In this document: in pieces, positions 1 through 12,553 of the stretch
Layout of the letters: every line of letters starts with the position of its first letter
Numbering within the stretch: the stretch's first letter is position 1
Assembly (NCBI GenBank): GCA_037367405.1
Contig: JAZKJV010002956.1
Location: forward strand, 558,001 to 622,000
From: Ottelia alismoides
Lineage: Eukaryota > Streptophyta > Magnoliopsida > Alismatales > Hydrocharitaceae
Reading direction: 5' to 3'
Length of the DNA: 64,000 bases
Made by a program: the position numbers and the translations under genes
The notes under the pieces: generated by a model
Database searches by the model: none
What the model was told of the DNA's origin: nothing
What the model saw: only the letters and a program-made list of their open reading frames with translations

Positions 1-155
1 CGATCCGAGAATTATTTTTAGATCATGTGGTTTCATTGCATTTATTTTTTTAATTCTGCTGCCCCGAGCAACTAGTGCGACTAGTCGCTTCAATAGCATA
101 TGATGCGATGACCACGTTTCCGTGATGTGTGTAAGGTTCTTCCCATAAACTTTCA
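1..155 (+). repeat. Copia-A 5' LTR, last 155 bases
   Basis: The segment aligns by eye with the last ~150 bases of the Copia-A 3' LTR (7995-8151) and of the Copia-C solo LTR (31775-31927). It shares the GGTTTCATYGCAT stretch, the ACTAGT..ACTAGT palindrome (71-85), the GATGCG motif and the CTTCCCAT..TTTCA terminus. Confidence 0.8.
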
Positions 156-170
156 GTAATATAAAAGACT
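156..170 (+). other. Decayed primer-binding site of Copia-A
   Basis: This sits directly after the LTR end, where Copia-B has TGGTATTAGA (20268). Here only a TAATATAAAAGA-like remnant is left. Downstream bases (GTCTTGGATATGATCCA) still align with Copia-B. The position is known by homology, not by motif quality. Confidence 0.5.
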
Positions 171-1899
171 TGTTCAAAGTCTTGGATATGATCCAAAACC
201 CTTGGTGAACAAGGATTAGTATTCAGATCCACGTGACTCATTGTTTTTGCATTGGATGCAAGATTCGAATCAGTTTTTCTGTTAATTAAAACCTTCTGTT
301 TGTGCACTGTTTAGGCATATTTTTTGGAAAATAAATTATATTTAGAATGTCTAAATATGTTCCAAAAACATTAGCCTAATATCGGTAACAAAAGTGTATG
401 ATTGATTCGATGAGTTCCAGCTATGAAAGTTGTTTTGCATGCATTTACATATCTGTAAGAAAATTATTTTAGCATACTGTTTTCCCATCGTAAAACATGA
501 AATAAACATTGGATTTAGTAGAGAATCAAATCAGCAAATCGATCGAATTTATTTCACGTGATTTTAAGCTCCATTTGCCCTAGATATCCCATATCTAATG
601 GAGATGGTCGAAAGATGATTAGATCATCCGATCACTTTGCTCAATGTGTTTATAGTTCAATGGAAATCCTGAAAATTATGAATTTATCTTGATTAATTAT
701 TATTCCAAATAATTATTAAAATAACTCATTAATTACCATTGGCCATTGAATATAAGTTTCATGAAAACCCTACTTTACGCTACAATAGTTGTAGGACAAT
801 CTTTACATACAAAACATTGCTACTTGAATAGGAATGCAGATTTGTTTAGTAAATTTCCTTACAATATTAATAATTTTTTTATAAATATTATACTGCATAA
901 GTTTGATTGAAATATAGAATATCATCTCAAATATAATATGATCAAATCACAATATCATGACCTGCGGCGGATATGGTGTATAGTTAGGGATAGTTGGGGT
1001 AGAGGGTTGCTCCGTGAGTGGTCTGTCCCACATCCTGTGCATACTGGCCATGAGAGCTGGTAAGGAAGGGATAATTCATGAAATGATAATGAGATTTTTT
1101 TAATTATTAAAATTTGAATAATAAGTATTTTGAGATTATACCATCCTTCAAATTACAATCAAGATTGTTTGCTGGTTATTTATATTGGATTGATAATTGA
1201 TTTAATATAATTAAATCAATTATATCCTATTAAAAAACTATTATTAATAGAGTTGTATTTATCTTGGAAGAATTAATTATATGAACATGAACCATAATAA
1301 TTAATTAAAATTTGAACATGATATGGAGGATCAACTAAGTGACATCCATGGTCTCTCGTCATGGCAAAGGGTTCCGTCACCATGGATCATATGTAGAAGA
1401 TGCTTGTCCTAAGTGACAATTCCGGCATACATGAGCACATGGATCATACCCTTTTCTTCTCGAAAGAGTAAGGTCGTATGCTTAGTGACCCAAATATCTA
1501 GTCCTCATATTATTGGGACGATATTGGAGTGCACATAGTGAGTTCTAATCCTGTTGATGGTTGGTTTAATTAACGATGGGTCGAAATTGACTTAGGAGTG
1601 GTCGGACGGGGTGTTAGAGACCGACTTGTGAAATGAAAGTTGGACTTGAAAGGCAGAATGAGTTCCTTCTTCTTTTTATCCGAATTACAAGTTCTCATAT
1701 TATTGGGATGTAACAAAGGTAAGAAGGAGATCCCAAATCTTGGTAGAGATATACTGTTAATTATATCTCTTACTTTGAAAGTGAATAAGGGAATTGACTT
1801 TAAAAGTTAACAAGGAAAAGGGAACTTTGATATAAAATCTAAAATCAAAGTAAAATATGTATTTATACAAATTTCTTATTTCACATAACTTACATTAAA
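171..1899 (+). other. Copia-A untranslated leader
   Basis: About 1.7 kb with no coding domain that I can read lies between the primer site and the first Gag-like codons. Copia-B has the same stretch (20281-21999). Both contain a GGTGTATAGTTA/GGTGTCTAGTCA block (about 973 and 21057) and a GACATCCATGGTCTC block (about 1341 and 21429). The leader is therefore a family feature, not a later insertion. It is long for a copia element. Confidence 0.55.
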
Positions 1900-2690
1900 C
1901 TCACTTCAAACTGTACTAAAAATAACCAATAAATATCATTGATTGTATGCATGATCAAGATATTTTACTTGCAATCGAAGACATAATATATATGGTTTCA
2001 ATATGCAAGTTTCCTCATACTAATGATGAATAATAATTAATTAGACAACAAGTCAACAACCTTGGGCTTGTATGTCTATATAGTCTAGATCTCTCATCGA
2101 ATTTTCTTGGGAAGCATCATGTCGATGATGATCATATTGTAAAAAATCCTTATAAAATCCAAGAAGATTTTGTGGCACATATGGTCTCTCAACATTTAAC
2201 CATGAATGACATGGTTCATTGCATTATGCATGATGGTGACTCGATAAAATATGGTGTACTCAAAATGTGTGAGTACCTACCTAAACTAAACTCTTTAGAG
2301 TTAAGATGGATATATATGATGAGTGACATCATTCTGCTGTCTATACTGAAATCATTCATGAAGCTTCATAATATTTATATAGTATGAACATGATGATTCA
2401 CATATAAATGTTGAAATAATCGAATATCGAAGTACCTTGAGGGCATGGTAAATTTAGGAGATCCTTTATCTTAAACAAATGTTGTTTATGCATTGAGGGA
2501 GTACTTTTGAAGCATGGGGACCCAAATAAGAAGGAAAGTCAAAGAGTTAACTGTACTATTGTAACTTCCAAGTGACATCCAAAGAGTTGGATGAATGCCA
2601 ATACTACAACAAGTCGATGCATTCATAGTAAGATCACTTAGACTATTTAAAATCCTTAGAGAAGGACTCAGATAGTGCATCAGATTAAAA
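1900..2690 (+). pseudogene. Copia-A gag remnant (UBN2/Retrotran_gag type)
   Basis: In copia elements Gag forms the particle and binds RNA. The best-preserved part is read at 2172-2387: MHDGDSIKYGVLKMCEYL followed by KLNSL, then ILLSIL-KSF. This matches the family pattern of a small-residue Met-x-x-G-x-S-V stretch, HVLKMxxYxxxL, and ILQSLPxSF. Reading frame is lost upstream and downstream. A zinc knuckle and the protease active site should follow before 3130, but I could not find either with confidence. The start codon cannot be fixed. Copia-B has the same gag at about 22000-22760. Confidence 0.6.
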
Positions 2691-3129
2691 TATATCTACA
2701 TGTAATCATTGAAATTGACTTGCTTATTGTATAAGATCAAAGTCTAAAAATTATATTTCATTCTTCTACGCTATTGGTTTCACATGTTTTAGAAGATTGG
2801 AAAATTTGATCTTAAGGTATAATAGTCATCCACATGGATGTTGATGCAATTGTTGCAACAATCTTCATAGATAGACTACATATTTTTAGTGGGAGAGTCC
2901 TTAGTCTTAGATTATGTCTCTTTAACCTAGATATTAGAATACATTCATTATTTATTTCTAAATGTTGGAAATAAACATACATTATGGATTTTACCTATCA
3001 CAAAGAGTTATGATGGGATATATTCAGAAGGGAAATTAACATCTAGAACACTCTACTGTATTAGAAAATTAAGGAATAGTTCATTAACATTTCTAAATAC
3101 TGAAAAATCAAACCTTTAAAGAACAATAC

Positions 3130-3900
3130 GAGGATGAAGATCATTTAACAATGATCTGGCATCAAGATTTGGACATATGTCTGTTGATGAGATCAATAGA
3201 TTAGTAAGACATGAAGCTCTAAATTGTCTGAAATTTTAGATCTTACGTACTTGTGAATATTGTATTCAAAAGTAAAAATGTTTAATACACCCTTCTCTGG
3301 AAAAGATATAAGATACCAAGGTATTCAAGATCTCATACATATTGGTGTATGTTAATCATCTATATCATAATAAAAATTAATGATATATGTTATAATTCGA
3401 TGATTATTTCTTATATGAGATTTATTTCCTTCACCTTAGAAAACTTTGAAATTTTAAAAAATTTATTTTTTTGGTTTAGACCCAAAGTTTGAAGAAAGAT
3501 GAAATGAATTTGTTCTAACCAAGTAGCAAGTATCTATTACATGAATTCGAGGAATACCTTGTGGAGAAAGGAATATCATTCCTATCTCACTCCTCTTAAT
3601 ACACCTAAAGTCAATAGAGTTGTGGGCAGATGCAATTGGATCATGTGTGACATGATTTGATTAATGATGATTATAAACATAATTACCTTTAAGTTTCTAC
3701 GTATATATGTAGTAGAGACTATAATATTTATTATTAATAAGATCCTATGCAAATATAAATTCAAAAAACCTTCATAAGTTATGGTTTGGAACCTAGCCTA
3801 GCGTTGGTGAGGATTTAGGGTTGCTTGCCCCATGACCATGTTATGGATGAAAGTTAGCTGGAATCTAATACCTGAGAATGCTAATTCATTAAGAAAATAA
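3130..3900 (+). pseudogene. Copia-A integrase remnant
   Basis: The integrase would insert the cDNA in the nucleus. The gag-pre-integrase zinc region is readable at about 3150-3270 (LASRFGHMSVDEINRLVR, then RTCEYC), matching the usual LWHxRLGHxxxxRxxxLV and CxxC pattern. The core follows: DDY at about 3396, then YLLHEFEEYLVEKGIS and HSSLNTPKVNRVV at about 3530-3620, which matches the YxxxEFxxxLxxxGIxxxxxxPxTPQxNGVxER segment. The catalytic Glu region reads VVGRCN in place of VSERRN, so that residue appears lost. A Trp-Gly-Cys motif equivalent lies near 3820. Stops break all of these. Confidence 0.7.
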
Positions 3901-4149
3901 AGGATGGTGTTGTATACCTACTTTATGACCTTGAGATTATTAAATGATTTCATCCCTAAGGATGATTCTTAGATGATGGCTCTCTTGAGAATCAAGATGA
4001 AAAAGAAAACCAACTCATTGAATGTTTAGACGATAATGAGGCTCCTAAAATCGGAAACTAAAAGCGACAGTTAAAGATGAAGCACTCAAACCTCTTAAAT
4101 TCAGTTTGAGAGTGGTAAGACCAACTAAAGGGTACGAATTCCATGTGCC

Positions 4150-4800
4150 AGAAAAATATGGAATTGAGCTAACTTCATATGTTGGAGCTTCTGAGGATTA
4201 TGACATGGAAAGATGGATGTTAGCAATAAAGTCTAAAGTAAATTTCATATACAAGTGCTATATATGGACCCCATAGGATTTACCTATGAGGGTAAAACCA
4301 ATTAGGAGTAAATGGATATTCAAGATAAGGCGGGAACATGATTAGAAGGAAGAGACCTTCACAGCACAACATGTATCCACGATACAAACGAAGAGAAGAC
4401 ATCACCTAGAATGATATTTGCTCTTTAGTGACCATTCTTAAACCCAACAAAAATATTGATAATAATAGATACACAACTTGATTATTACATCTACAAAGAT
4501 GGAAGTCAAGATCGCATTCCTCTATGAATAACTCGCTAAGGACATTCATATAAAGCAACCCCATGGCTTCATGGATGAGGAATGCATGGTGTACAAGCTA
4601 AGGAATTTCAGCTATGAACTTAAATAAGCTTCTAGTAGTCGGAACATCAGATTTAATGAAATTATAAATGTTATGGTTTCCATACAAAATCTTGATGAAG
4701 CATGCGATGCTTAGTGGGAGTGCTAGTACGTTCATCGTGCTAAATGTAGATAATGTCCTAATCATTTGGAATGATATAAGGTTGATAATAAGTGTTTTAT
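4150..4800 (+). pseudogene. Copia-A reverse transcriptase remnant
   Basis: This is the remnant of the copia polymerase (RVT_2). Readable pieces in order are: DMERWMLAIKSKVNFIYK then WTP (4206-4265), VKPIRSKWIFKI (4291-4326), YYIYKMEVKIAFLYE (about 4483-4528), HIKQPHGFMDEECMVYKLRN (4547-4606) and SGSASTFIVL (about 4713-4742). The last leads into the catalytic box at 4743-4754, which reads NVDN in place of YVDD. Both the Tyr and the second Asp are therefore lost. The corresponding site in Copia-B reads NIDY. In-frame stops are frequent. Confidence 0.75.
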
Positions 4801-4859
4801 AATTTGGTTTTTACATACATAGAGATTATATGATCTCAAGGATACCTCTTAGATCTTAT

Positions 4860-5620
4860 TTCTGAAGATGTTCAGAAGCAAATAGGAGAAGGTATTGGGA
4901 GTGCCGCTTTAGTGGTACACCTTGGACATGTTCCATTTTTAGGAAAACCCCAAGGAAGGATTCTTCTATTAAGATATGATACTGACCTATCAAAATGGAT
5001 ATCACCTCAAATAAGTTGAGGAAGTGAATGCTAAAGCCACTTGCCCTTATGCATTGGTTAGTAGAAACCTGGTGTATGCTAGACGTGTACAAAAGCCAGA
5101 TGCTCGCCATGCAGTGGGAGTAGTAAACTGTTACTAGTATTACTTTGTAGTTAAAACACTTGATCTAGTAATAAAAATATATTCAAAATTGACAAGATTT
5201 TTAGAAAGTGATCTCAACTTCTTATCTTTGATAACATAATACTTTATAGATATTTATCTATAAGTTCTTAAGTACAGTTGCCTTATAAGATAGAAGGTTG
5301 GATCTTAGTCTTAGTTTGATAGAGATCTTTGGGAATAAGGTCATTACGTCAAGGATAATTAAAATTACTTGCTGGTTATAACAGTTATAGAGTTTTACTG
5401 TCAAAGACAATATAATTGCTTTAACAATATTGAGTATTGGTTGCATAAGATGGAACATTCGCATTGGATGTTAGCATTGTTACTATGAGATATACAAGTA
5501 TCGTAATAGGACTTAGAGTAGTCTCTTAAGAATAGAGTGACTAATCAACTTGCCTAGCTATTTTTCTAAATAGCATAATATATGTAAGCGTGGGTTTAAA
5601 GATTAGCACCTTAATGGCTT
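4860..5620 (+). pseudogene. Copia-A connection and RNase H remnant
   Basis: This is the C-terminal part of the copia polyprotein. A MSRIPYASAVGSLMY-like stretch followed by ARRVQKPDARHAVGVV (a CTRPDxxxAxGxxSRY equivalent) lies at about 5030-5130. Weak RNase H similarity continues to about 5600. The 3' end aligns closely with Copia-B (GGGTTTAAAGATTA at 5591 and 37718), which anchors the assignment. Frames are broken throughout. Confidence 0.5.
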
Positions 5621-5621
5621 T

Positions 5622-5637
5622 TTCAGTTATTAGGAGA
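5622..5637 (+). other. Copia-A polypurine tract
   Basis: The sequence TTATTAGGAGA ends immediately before the 3' LTR. Copia-B has the better-kept TCTAGTGGGAGAA at the same place. It would prime plus-strand DNA synthesis. Confidence 0.5.
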
Positions 5638-7613
5638 TGGTTGGACATGCGAACCCATTATGCAATAAATATTGTTGCAAATATCATTCCAATACCTGAA
5701 ATGAAGAATAATTAATATTCATAATAGGTCCCTTAGTACAATTAAGGTTATGTACCAAGGACATCTGGATGGTCATACACTTGTTGATTAAATAGTTGAA
5801 TCATAGAGGTTGGTGCTTGGATATATCAAAAGAGTTTGATAGAGGACTCATCAAGCATCGTCAAGTAATTATTAAGAGAGGATCTCCAGCCTAAGTAGGA
5901 GATGTCAATTCTTTCTCTAATGGGTTGATATCTATCAGATCTCTTGATGCATGTCCTCTACATAGGAATATAGATTCTAAGGTATTAGATAAGAAGGTCA
6001 AAGAGTTGACTCAATGAGATCGATATAACCAAATACCTATGTCGTATGCTATCACGATGCAAGCACACATCCTCTGACTAGAGACATATGTGTTACTATA
6101 AGTTTGAGTATGTACATTTGGCATATCGATAGATTGATGATCTAATTAAGATCTCTACATCGACGAGATGATGTGCATATAAGGACATATAAGTGATACA
6201 ATCTCTCAAATGGATCATACATGTTCATTGCTGAACCGAAAGACATGAGCTCACTAATGAGATATTGGGATCAAATTCCATGTACTGTCATCTCTCTTTG
6301 AAACTTGACTGAATTTATAAGGTTAATATATGCTTTCGAAAAGTATATGATATACATGGGTATCATATATGCTTTTGGAAATGATATGATCGATACCAAA
6401 TCCCAATGATCAAATGAGAAGCTTAATGATAAAACCCTAAAGGAGATAGTCTAAAAACAATCTAAAACTTCAGTTTTATACGAGATCTTCTAATATACAG
6501 GATGTACATGTGTTAGGAATACTTGAGGGTGATGTGATTAATAAATGATCGTATAACCAGATGCTTCCATTTCTAAAGGAATTATTAAATAGGTCATGAT
6601 TTTAGTGACTCCTCTTCATAGAAAAGTATTATGATCTTAGTCCAAATGTTGGACATTGATTTGAATATGATTCTGAGGCAATGAGAAGATTAGATTTATT
6701 TCTTTGATTTAATCAAACATCTTTTGGAGGTCCCCTAGATTTGGATTTGAGATATGATCTCAATATCCAAGACACTATATATGGAATGTACAATCACACT
6801 TTCCTTATCTCCAAGTATACATAGAGAAAGTGCATTATTCTTGATATAGTTCAAGAACAATTCCATTGATGAATGTATATATGAGCATTGAGAAATTAAT
6901 AATTAAATGTGATTTAATTGTTATTAATAATGTGAGTGGGATTCATAATATTTAGTTGCATGAGAATGATAATCCTAGATAATTAGATGTGATTTCAATA
7001 TCAAAGAAATGAATAATGTGGATAACACTATCCATATTAATTATATATATAATTAATGTGATTTATAATATATTAGAGAGAGCCTATGGTAAATAATATC
7101 TACAAATTAATTATTGATGTAAACTGGATTCACATTAAAAGTTAATTGAAAATACAATCAACATTTTATTTTTGGTTGTGAATATGATTCACAATTATTT
7201 GATGGTATTGTTGAAATATTCACAAAATTAATTTGAAATTATTTTTTAAGAATTAATCTACCGTAAAAAGTTGTTGTAAACAAATAAAGGATTATGTGAG
7301 ATATAATAATCTCACATAATTGGAATGGAAGCACCGTCGTAATGTGGAGGGTGGACGACCACCCTTGACATGTTCGAGGTGGTTGCCCCCACCATAAGTG
7401 GAAGGGGGCTATCCACCTTCCTTATCCTTTATTAGATGTTGCTTTAGTAAAATTAAAATATAATAATAATATCTCTACATATTTAATTTCATTTAAATGA
7501 ATTTTTGTTGTATTTTTATATAACAAAATCATGGCCATTGAATGTAAGCACATATCAATATCAACCTTTGATTTTTGTTTTACATGTATTGTGATTTATG
7601 GACTTCCAAATAC

Positions 7614-7621
7614 TATAAAAG
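7614..7621 (+). promoter_or_regulatory. TATA box of the Copia-A LTR
   Basis: TATAAAAG is followed by GAAGAGGCA and then a CT-rich stretch. The same block is at 19651 (TATATAAG) and 31355 (TATAAATAG) in the sister LTRs, always 1.92-1.98 kb from the LTR start. Transcription would begin about 30 bases further on. Confidence 0.6.
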
Positions 7622-8062
7622 AAGAGGCAACCTTTTCTCTTCTTTTACAATAATAGAATCATCAATCACTCTCATTCTCATACTATACACCCTGACTCTC
7701 TCTCAAAGTAGCTGTCCACTTTGTGTCATAGAGAGAATCATCATCATCGCCACACTGTCATGCCGCCGCTTCGACTGTTCGTAGATATTTGTCTCCTTTG
7801 GTGCACCTCACTCGTGAAGAATATGTCGAATCTCAAGTGATGGTATTAGGATTGCTAGAAGCCTGCGTCTCTTTAACACAAGTCGCAAGTGTCTTCTCCA
7901 TCAGGTCGGATTTGAGGCAAGAGGTCTATTCATTTAGTGACCATCGCAACCACGCTTCAGTAGGTAATGCTAATACCCCTTCGTGGTTTGGATTGAATGA
8001 TCCAAGAAGTGTTCTTGGATCATGTGGTCTCATCGCATTTGTTTTTTAGAACTTCGCTCCCT

Positions 8063-8087
8063 GAGCGACTAGTACGACTAGTCGCTC
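8063..8087. repeat. Perfect palindrome in copia U5
   Basis: Arms GAGCGACTAGT and ACTAGTCGCTC (11 of 11 paired) flank a 3-base ACG loop, about 65 bases from the LTR end. ACTAGT arms persist at 71-85 and 31843-31857. The copy in Copia-B (about 20175) has decayed. Confidence 0.75.
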
Positions 8088-8197
8088 TGATCGCGTAAGA
8101 TGCGATAAACATACTTCCATGATGCGCTTAAGGTTCTTCCCATAACCTTCACATAACATATCGACGCAAGAAGTGCTTAAACAACCACTTGTGATAC

Positions 8198-8600
8198 ATG
8201 GTCATTGTGGATGAGCATGCAATTATAAATGTACGGTGGGACTTTTTTGCCACACAAAAAACGGAGACATTTTATAAGAATACAAAGCAATCATTTATAA
8301 TGCATGGAGCTTTATTGTGTATGATAAATGACTTTCCTGCATATGCCAATCTCTTCAGGTGGAGTACAAAAGGAAAATATGCAGTTCATGTCTGCATGAA
8401 GCATACTCACCATATTCGCCTAAATGGGAGTAAGAAGCTATGATATATTGGTTACCACCGATTTCTTTTAGTATTGCATCGATGGTGGAACAACATAGAT
8501 GAAGATGAGTTTGATGGAAAATGTTACCATACCTCGGGAAAATTCCCAATTAGAGTTTTGATAGCGGATATTGTATGTCAATCCATGCACGTTCTAATGG
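8198..8600 (+). pseudogene. CACTA (En/Spm) transposase fragment, Transposase_21/TNP2-like
   Basis: The TNP2-type transposase cuts and moves CACTA DNA transposons. The readable frame contains KQSFIMHGALL, then INDFPAYANL, WSTKGKYAVHVCMKHTHHIR, and after one in-frame TGA at 8441, IGYHRFLL, HRWW and FDGK. This matches the conserved FxxRAALxWTINDFPAYGNLSGWSTKGxxACPxC and YMGHRRFLP segments of the family. One cysteine of the CPxC pair is replaced (AVHVC). Only about 130 codons remain. Copia-A ends 47 bases upstream, so the transposon probably landed in or beside this CACTA copy. The strand is the same as Copia-A. Confidence 0.8.
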
Positions 8601-9559
8601 ATAAGTTGTTACAGTTTAAATATATCTAACTTATTACATTATTAAGAACGATTTAAAAGATTTGAATAGTGTAAGATTTAAAAATAAAAGTGTATTTTCT
8701 GTTGGAGTTACTGATGAATTTATAAAATACCCTAATTAATTTCATCAAATTGTTGTTGTAGTCAGGTAATTTAGATCAATCAGAAAGGCCAATTAATTAT
8801 AATTTTATAAATTTTAGGTATTTAATTATGAAATGCAATTTCAGGCATGTTTTGGGAATAAAATGTAGTTGAATATTTCAATCAAACGAAGTCCAAATAT
8901 CTTAAAACTTAGCTAGAATGTGAAAAATTACGAAATTAATGCATTGTAATTTTTTTGAAATTTCCTAAGGCAAAAAGTTATCACTAATTAATTATACAAA
9001 CAAAGTGATTTTCATATATTAATTTTCATAAATAAAGAAAATATTTAATTCTTGCAAATAAAATTATCCTATATAGGTCTCTATGAGATATCTAGGAAAA
9101 ATAATAGATCCCAAAAATATCAGGTCTATAACCAACTAACATGAATTACTCACATCGATAATTAATTTATTTAAATCTGATATGCATATAAATAAAATGA
9201 TTTTTCATACAAAATAGAACATATTTAATTCGTTCTACTTCAAATTTTTGGGAAATTTTGGAGAAACAAGTCATTTACTACAAATTAAAGACAACACAAT
9301 GGGAAAAATATGTAATTTTGCGCTAAACTAAATATATATTATCAACTACAATTGACAAATTGACTAATAAACATCAATATTATAGAGAATAAAATGCTCT
9401 AGAATGTGTTATTTTTGAATAAAATATGATGTCAAATTGGTGTTCAAATTAAAGAAGAAACATATGGGTATGATTGTAATACATAAATTAAAATTAATAA
9501 TAAAACAAACATACTAACGTGATTAATGCTATTACCCAAAATCTCTAGATTCTAATTTT
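8601..9559. other. AT-rich non-coding DNA
   Basis: I see no domain, LTR terminus or tandem repeat here. It may be the decayed remainder of the CACTA element, but nothing in the sequence shows that. Confidence 0.4.
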
Positions 9560-10799
9560 CCCCAGGTGATACGCTACACGTGGCTAAGGATTACAAGGAC
9601 TTCGATAAAAATTTCCAGAAGCGTAGGGGCTTCTATGCAAATTTTCCTCATACTCACATGTCGCACATGTAGTAGGCTGAAAGGCATAACGAGACGCAGG
9701 TTTGGAGTCCGCTCCTCTACGTAGCCACTAGTTGTGGTTCATCATACCTGAGATCGAGGTATGGATGGAGGATCGGCTCCTGAACCTTGGCTATCCTAGG
9801 CACCGTGTGATAGCAGATCTAAGCTTTAGTGAAGGATTGAATTGCTCGAGCCAAGAGGTATGATAGCAGGCTCATGTTGCCTAGGGCAAGGAGGTACGAT
9901 AAACAAGGAAACCCAGCTTATATCGAGGTCGAGATGGTGGCTCCTCTATTGGAGCTAAAGGTGATTCGGTGGAGGTCGAAGTTGGGTGAATGATGGAAGG
10001 CAATAATGGAAGGATTAAAAGGTGCAACTATGAAGGTGGAGATCGAAAGGTCGGAGATGGTCGCGACTGTAGTGGTTCTTGGATGGTGATGCATGGTAAG
10101 GGGATCGAATAATAAGGCAAGAAAAGAAACGAAGGAAAAGAGAAGGAGATAGAAGGAATAACGAAGAAGGAGGGAGAAAGAAGGTCTTTACCTGGATGTG
10201 TATTTCACTAGAGATGAAGTTGAGTGAAGCATCTCCATTTATCTCCTCAAAGTCCTTGGCGTACATGATCGAAACTTAGCAAGTCACAATGAAAACCTGT
10301 GGTCAATGGGGTTACTCCAATTTGAATCTCATGTGAGAGAAGTCACCCTCATTGTCGCGATCGAGCACGAGGCTCTCACTACCACCGATGCCCCCATCGA
10401 ATCTAGAGGTAAAACTCTTGCTAATGGAGGATAAGGGTCGATATTCTTTCCAGAATCTTTTGTGTAAAGGTGTGGATATTTAGTCAAAAATGTTGGAACC
10501 TCTTGGGTCAGGATAAGATCATGGATTTGATAGAGAAATACAAAGAACTATGTAGTACCAGTGAATTTATAAAGGGAATAGAGTTCCTATAGATATCATA
10601 TAAAGAAATTGCAAAATTCCGTACAGGTACAACTCTTATTTGAACGAAGTGCAAAATTGCGATCTTTTTTGCCAATGAGAACAAAGACAGAGACCTCCAT
10701 TAAGTCAGTAAAGATCAAATCAGTTTATTAAAGTCCTTATCCAATTTCTCAAGACATCTCCTTTCAATCGAAGAATAGAATCTTTATTTGTTCCAATTT
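9560..10799. other. GC-richer unassigned stretch
   Basis: The composition differs from the flanks, with G-rich plus-strand text such as GAAGGTGGAGATCGAAAGG. An ACACGTGGC block and TTTCCAGAAGCG at 9575-9635 resemble a block in the gypsy LTRs (ACACGTGGCGGAAG near 40462, TTTCCAGAAAT near 40590). It may be a diverged LTR leader or part of element E. No protein could be recognised. Confidence 0.3.
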
Positions 10800-12553
10800 G
10801 AGTCACATTGGCAAGGCAGATGTAGTAGGGGAGGAGGGGATACGTATTTGTTGTTCAGGTCAATCTCAGAGGTGCAAAAATATCCTGAACTGAATGTGGA
10901 AAGTATGGAAAAACATCTCGTAATGTGTATTGGAACAGAGGGGGGGGGCAGAGGATGAGTCATATGGAAGGTTAGTGGGTGGTTTTGTAAGATGCGGCCA
11001 GGCTTCGGTTATGTATCGTAGATTGTGGGCGATAGGGAGAGGTGAGAGAAGAGGGAACAACGGTTGTTGTGGCAGTTTCCATGGGGAGTGGAGGAGAGAG
11101 GGTCAGCCGTGAGATGCAGCGGTCATGGAGCAGTGTTCAAGAGGATGCACGTGAAGTTGGTTGGATGGGTTAGAGGGAAGATGATAGAAAAGAGGGAACA
11201 GAGGTTGTGACCCACTATGGAGGGCGGAGCGTCGAGTGCGGTTGGGAGGTGCCATGTAGGAAACACTAGGGCTGCCACTGGTGTTGAAAAGTAAATAAAA
11301 AATAACATAAAAATTAAAAAAACAAATTAATAATAATATAAGTATAAATAAATAAAATCAATATTAAAAATAATTAATATATAAAGATAATAAATAATTG
11401 ATATAATAATAAATAAGTAAAATAAAAATAAAAGAGAAGAAACTAATAATAAATAAATAATTATTGAGGTAAAAAATATAAAAAGGGAAATAAAAAATAG
11501 GGCTGACAGGTAGCGGCTCTAGGAGCTACAACACGTAGTTCCTAGAAATTTCAAAAATTAAATTTAAAAAAATAAAAAAGAAACAACATAAAAACAAAGT
11601 AAAATCAAATAGTGTCCAACATGAAAGTTTCTCATCTTGACAAGATCAAAAACATTTGTGAAGGACCCAAAATAAAAAGAGATCATCTGTACAAAAAGGA
11701 TTTTTGGTTCTACTATATAAATATAAAATATTGAATTATTGTATTTTTGACTTTTTTGTATTTTTTAAAATATATAAAATAAAATAAAATCATATAAAAT
11801 TCAAATATTTACAACCTAATCTATTTTTGGATTTTCACTAATCACGAAAATAAAAAATAAAGCAAGGGGGACTTATACACAAATATATATATACAGAATC
11901 GGGTTGATTTATTTGATTTGTTTTTTACTTTAATTTTTAGTTGGATTTTACACAATTTATTAAAACAATAATAAAAAATAAATGTAGAAGAAATAAGTAA
12001 AAAAATGTTTATTTTGTATATGAAATAATAAGGACAAATCAGATAATATATACAATATACAATTAGGCTCCAAAACCTAAGTTTTACATACAAAGTCCAA
12101 TTCTTTTGAATTTTATCTCGTTTTGTAGGTAACTGAACATATACTAATTCAAAAGTGAGTAGCGTTCTACATGAGACTATATTAGTGAGATATTCACTTT
12201 TACGATTTTAAGTCTCAAAACTTGGGTTTGAGTTTTACTAGGCAAATTTAAGATTTATTTTTTCGTATTGTTAATTTATTAGTGTTACTAATATGTACAC
12301 TATATAGTTCATTTTACCTTATTTTTAGTTAGTAAAAAATAAATAAAAATACGAGAAAATATGGTATTATATACGTGATGATTTGCATGGTTTTTTGGGC
12401 TTTTTATTTAATGCAATTATGAATGCTAAAATGTGAACATTATCTATAAGTGTGTGAAAGATAAAAATGCAAAATAGAAGGCGAAATGTAGCTAATTACT
12501 CAGGAACATATCTCAATTTTAATTTTTTTTACTGATTAATATGAGATTCAACA
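10800..12553 (-). repeat. Probable LTR (U3 side) of element E
   Basis: On the minus strand it begins TGTTGAATCTCAT next to a purine tract at 12554. It then runs through about 1.25 kb of AT-rich DNA and enters a GC-richer, C-rich stretch (11280-10870). The 3-kb gypsy LTRs in this window have the same plan (TGTTGAATTCAT start, AT-rich U3, C-rich zone before TATA). The left limit is not defined, and primary sequence identity is low. Confidence 0.4.

Larger units (their letters stand above)
1..8151 (+). mobile_element. Copia-A, degenerate Ty1/copia LTR retrotransposon
   Basis: The element has the end of a 5' LTR (1-155), a decayed primer site, an internal region with copia-order remnants (gag, integrase, reverse transcriptase, RNase H), a purine tract and a full 2.5-kb 3' LTR. 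Integrase before reverse transcriptase is the diagnostic copia order. The left LTR starts outside the window, so no target duplication can be checked. Every coding domain is broken by stops and frameshifts. Copia-B and Copia-C belong to the same family. Confidence 0.85.
5638..8151 (+). repeat. Copia-A 3' LTR (2514 bp)
   Basis: It starts TGGTTGGACATG and ends CCTTCA. It aligns along its length with the Copia-B 5' LTR (17734-20265) and the Copia-C solo LTR (29411-31927), and its start aligns with the Copia-B 3' LTR (37766). Lengths agree within 20 bases (2514, 2532, 2517). The U3 is very AT-rich with many palindromes; TATA lies at +1976; the U5 carries a perfect palindrome. A short GC-richer stretch at 7320-7420 lies in the U3. 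Confidence 0.85.
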
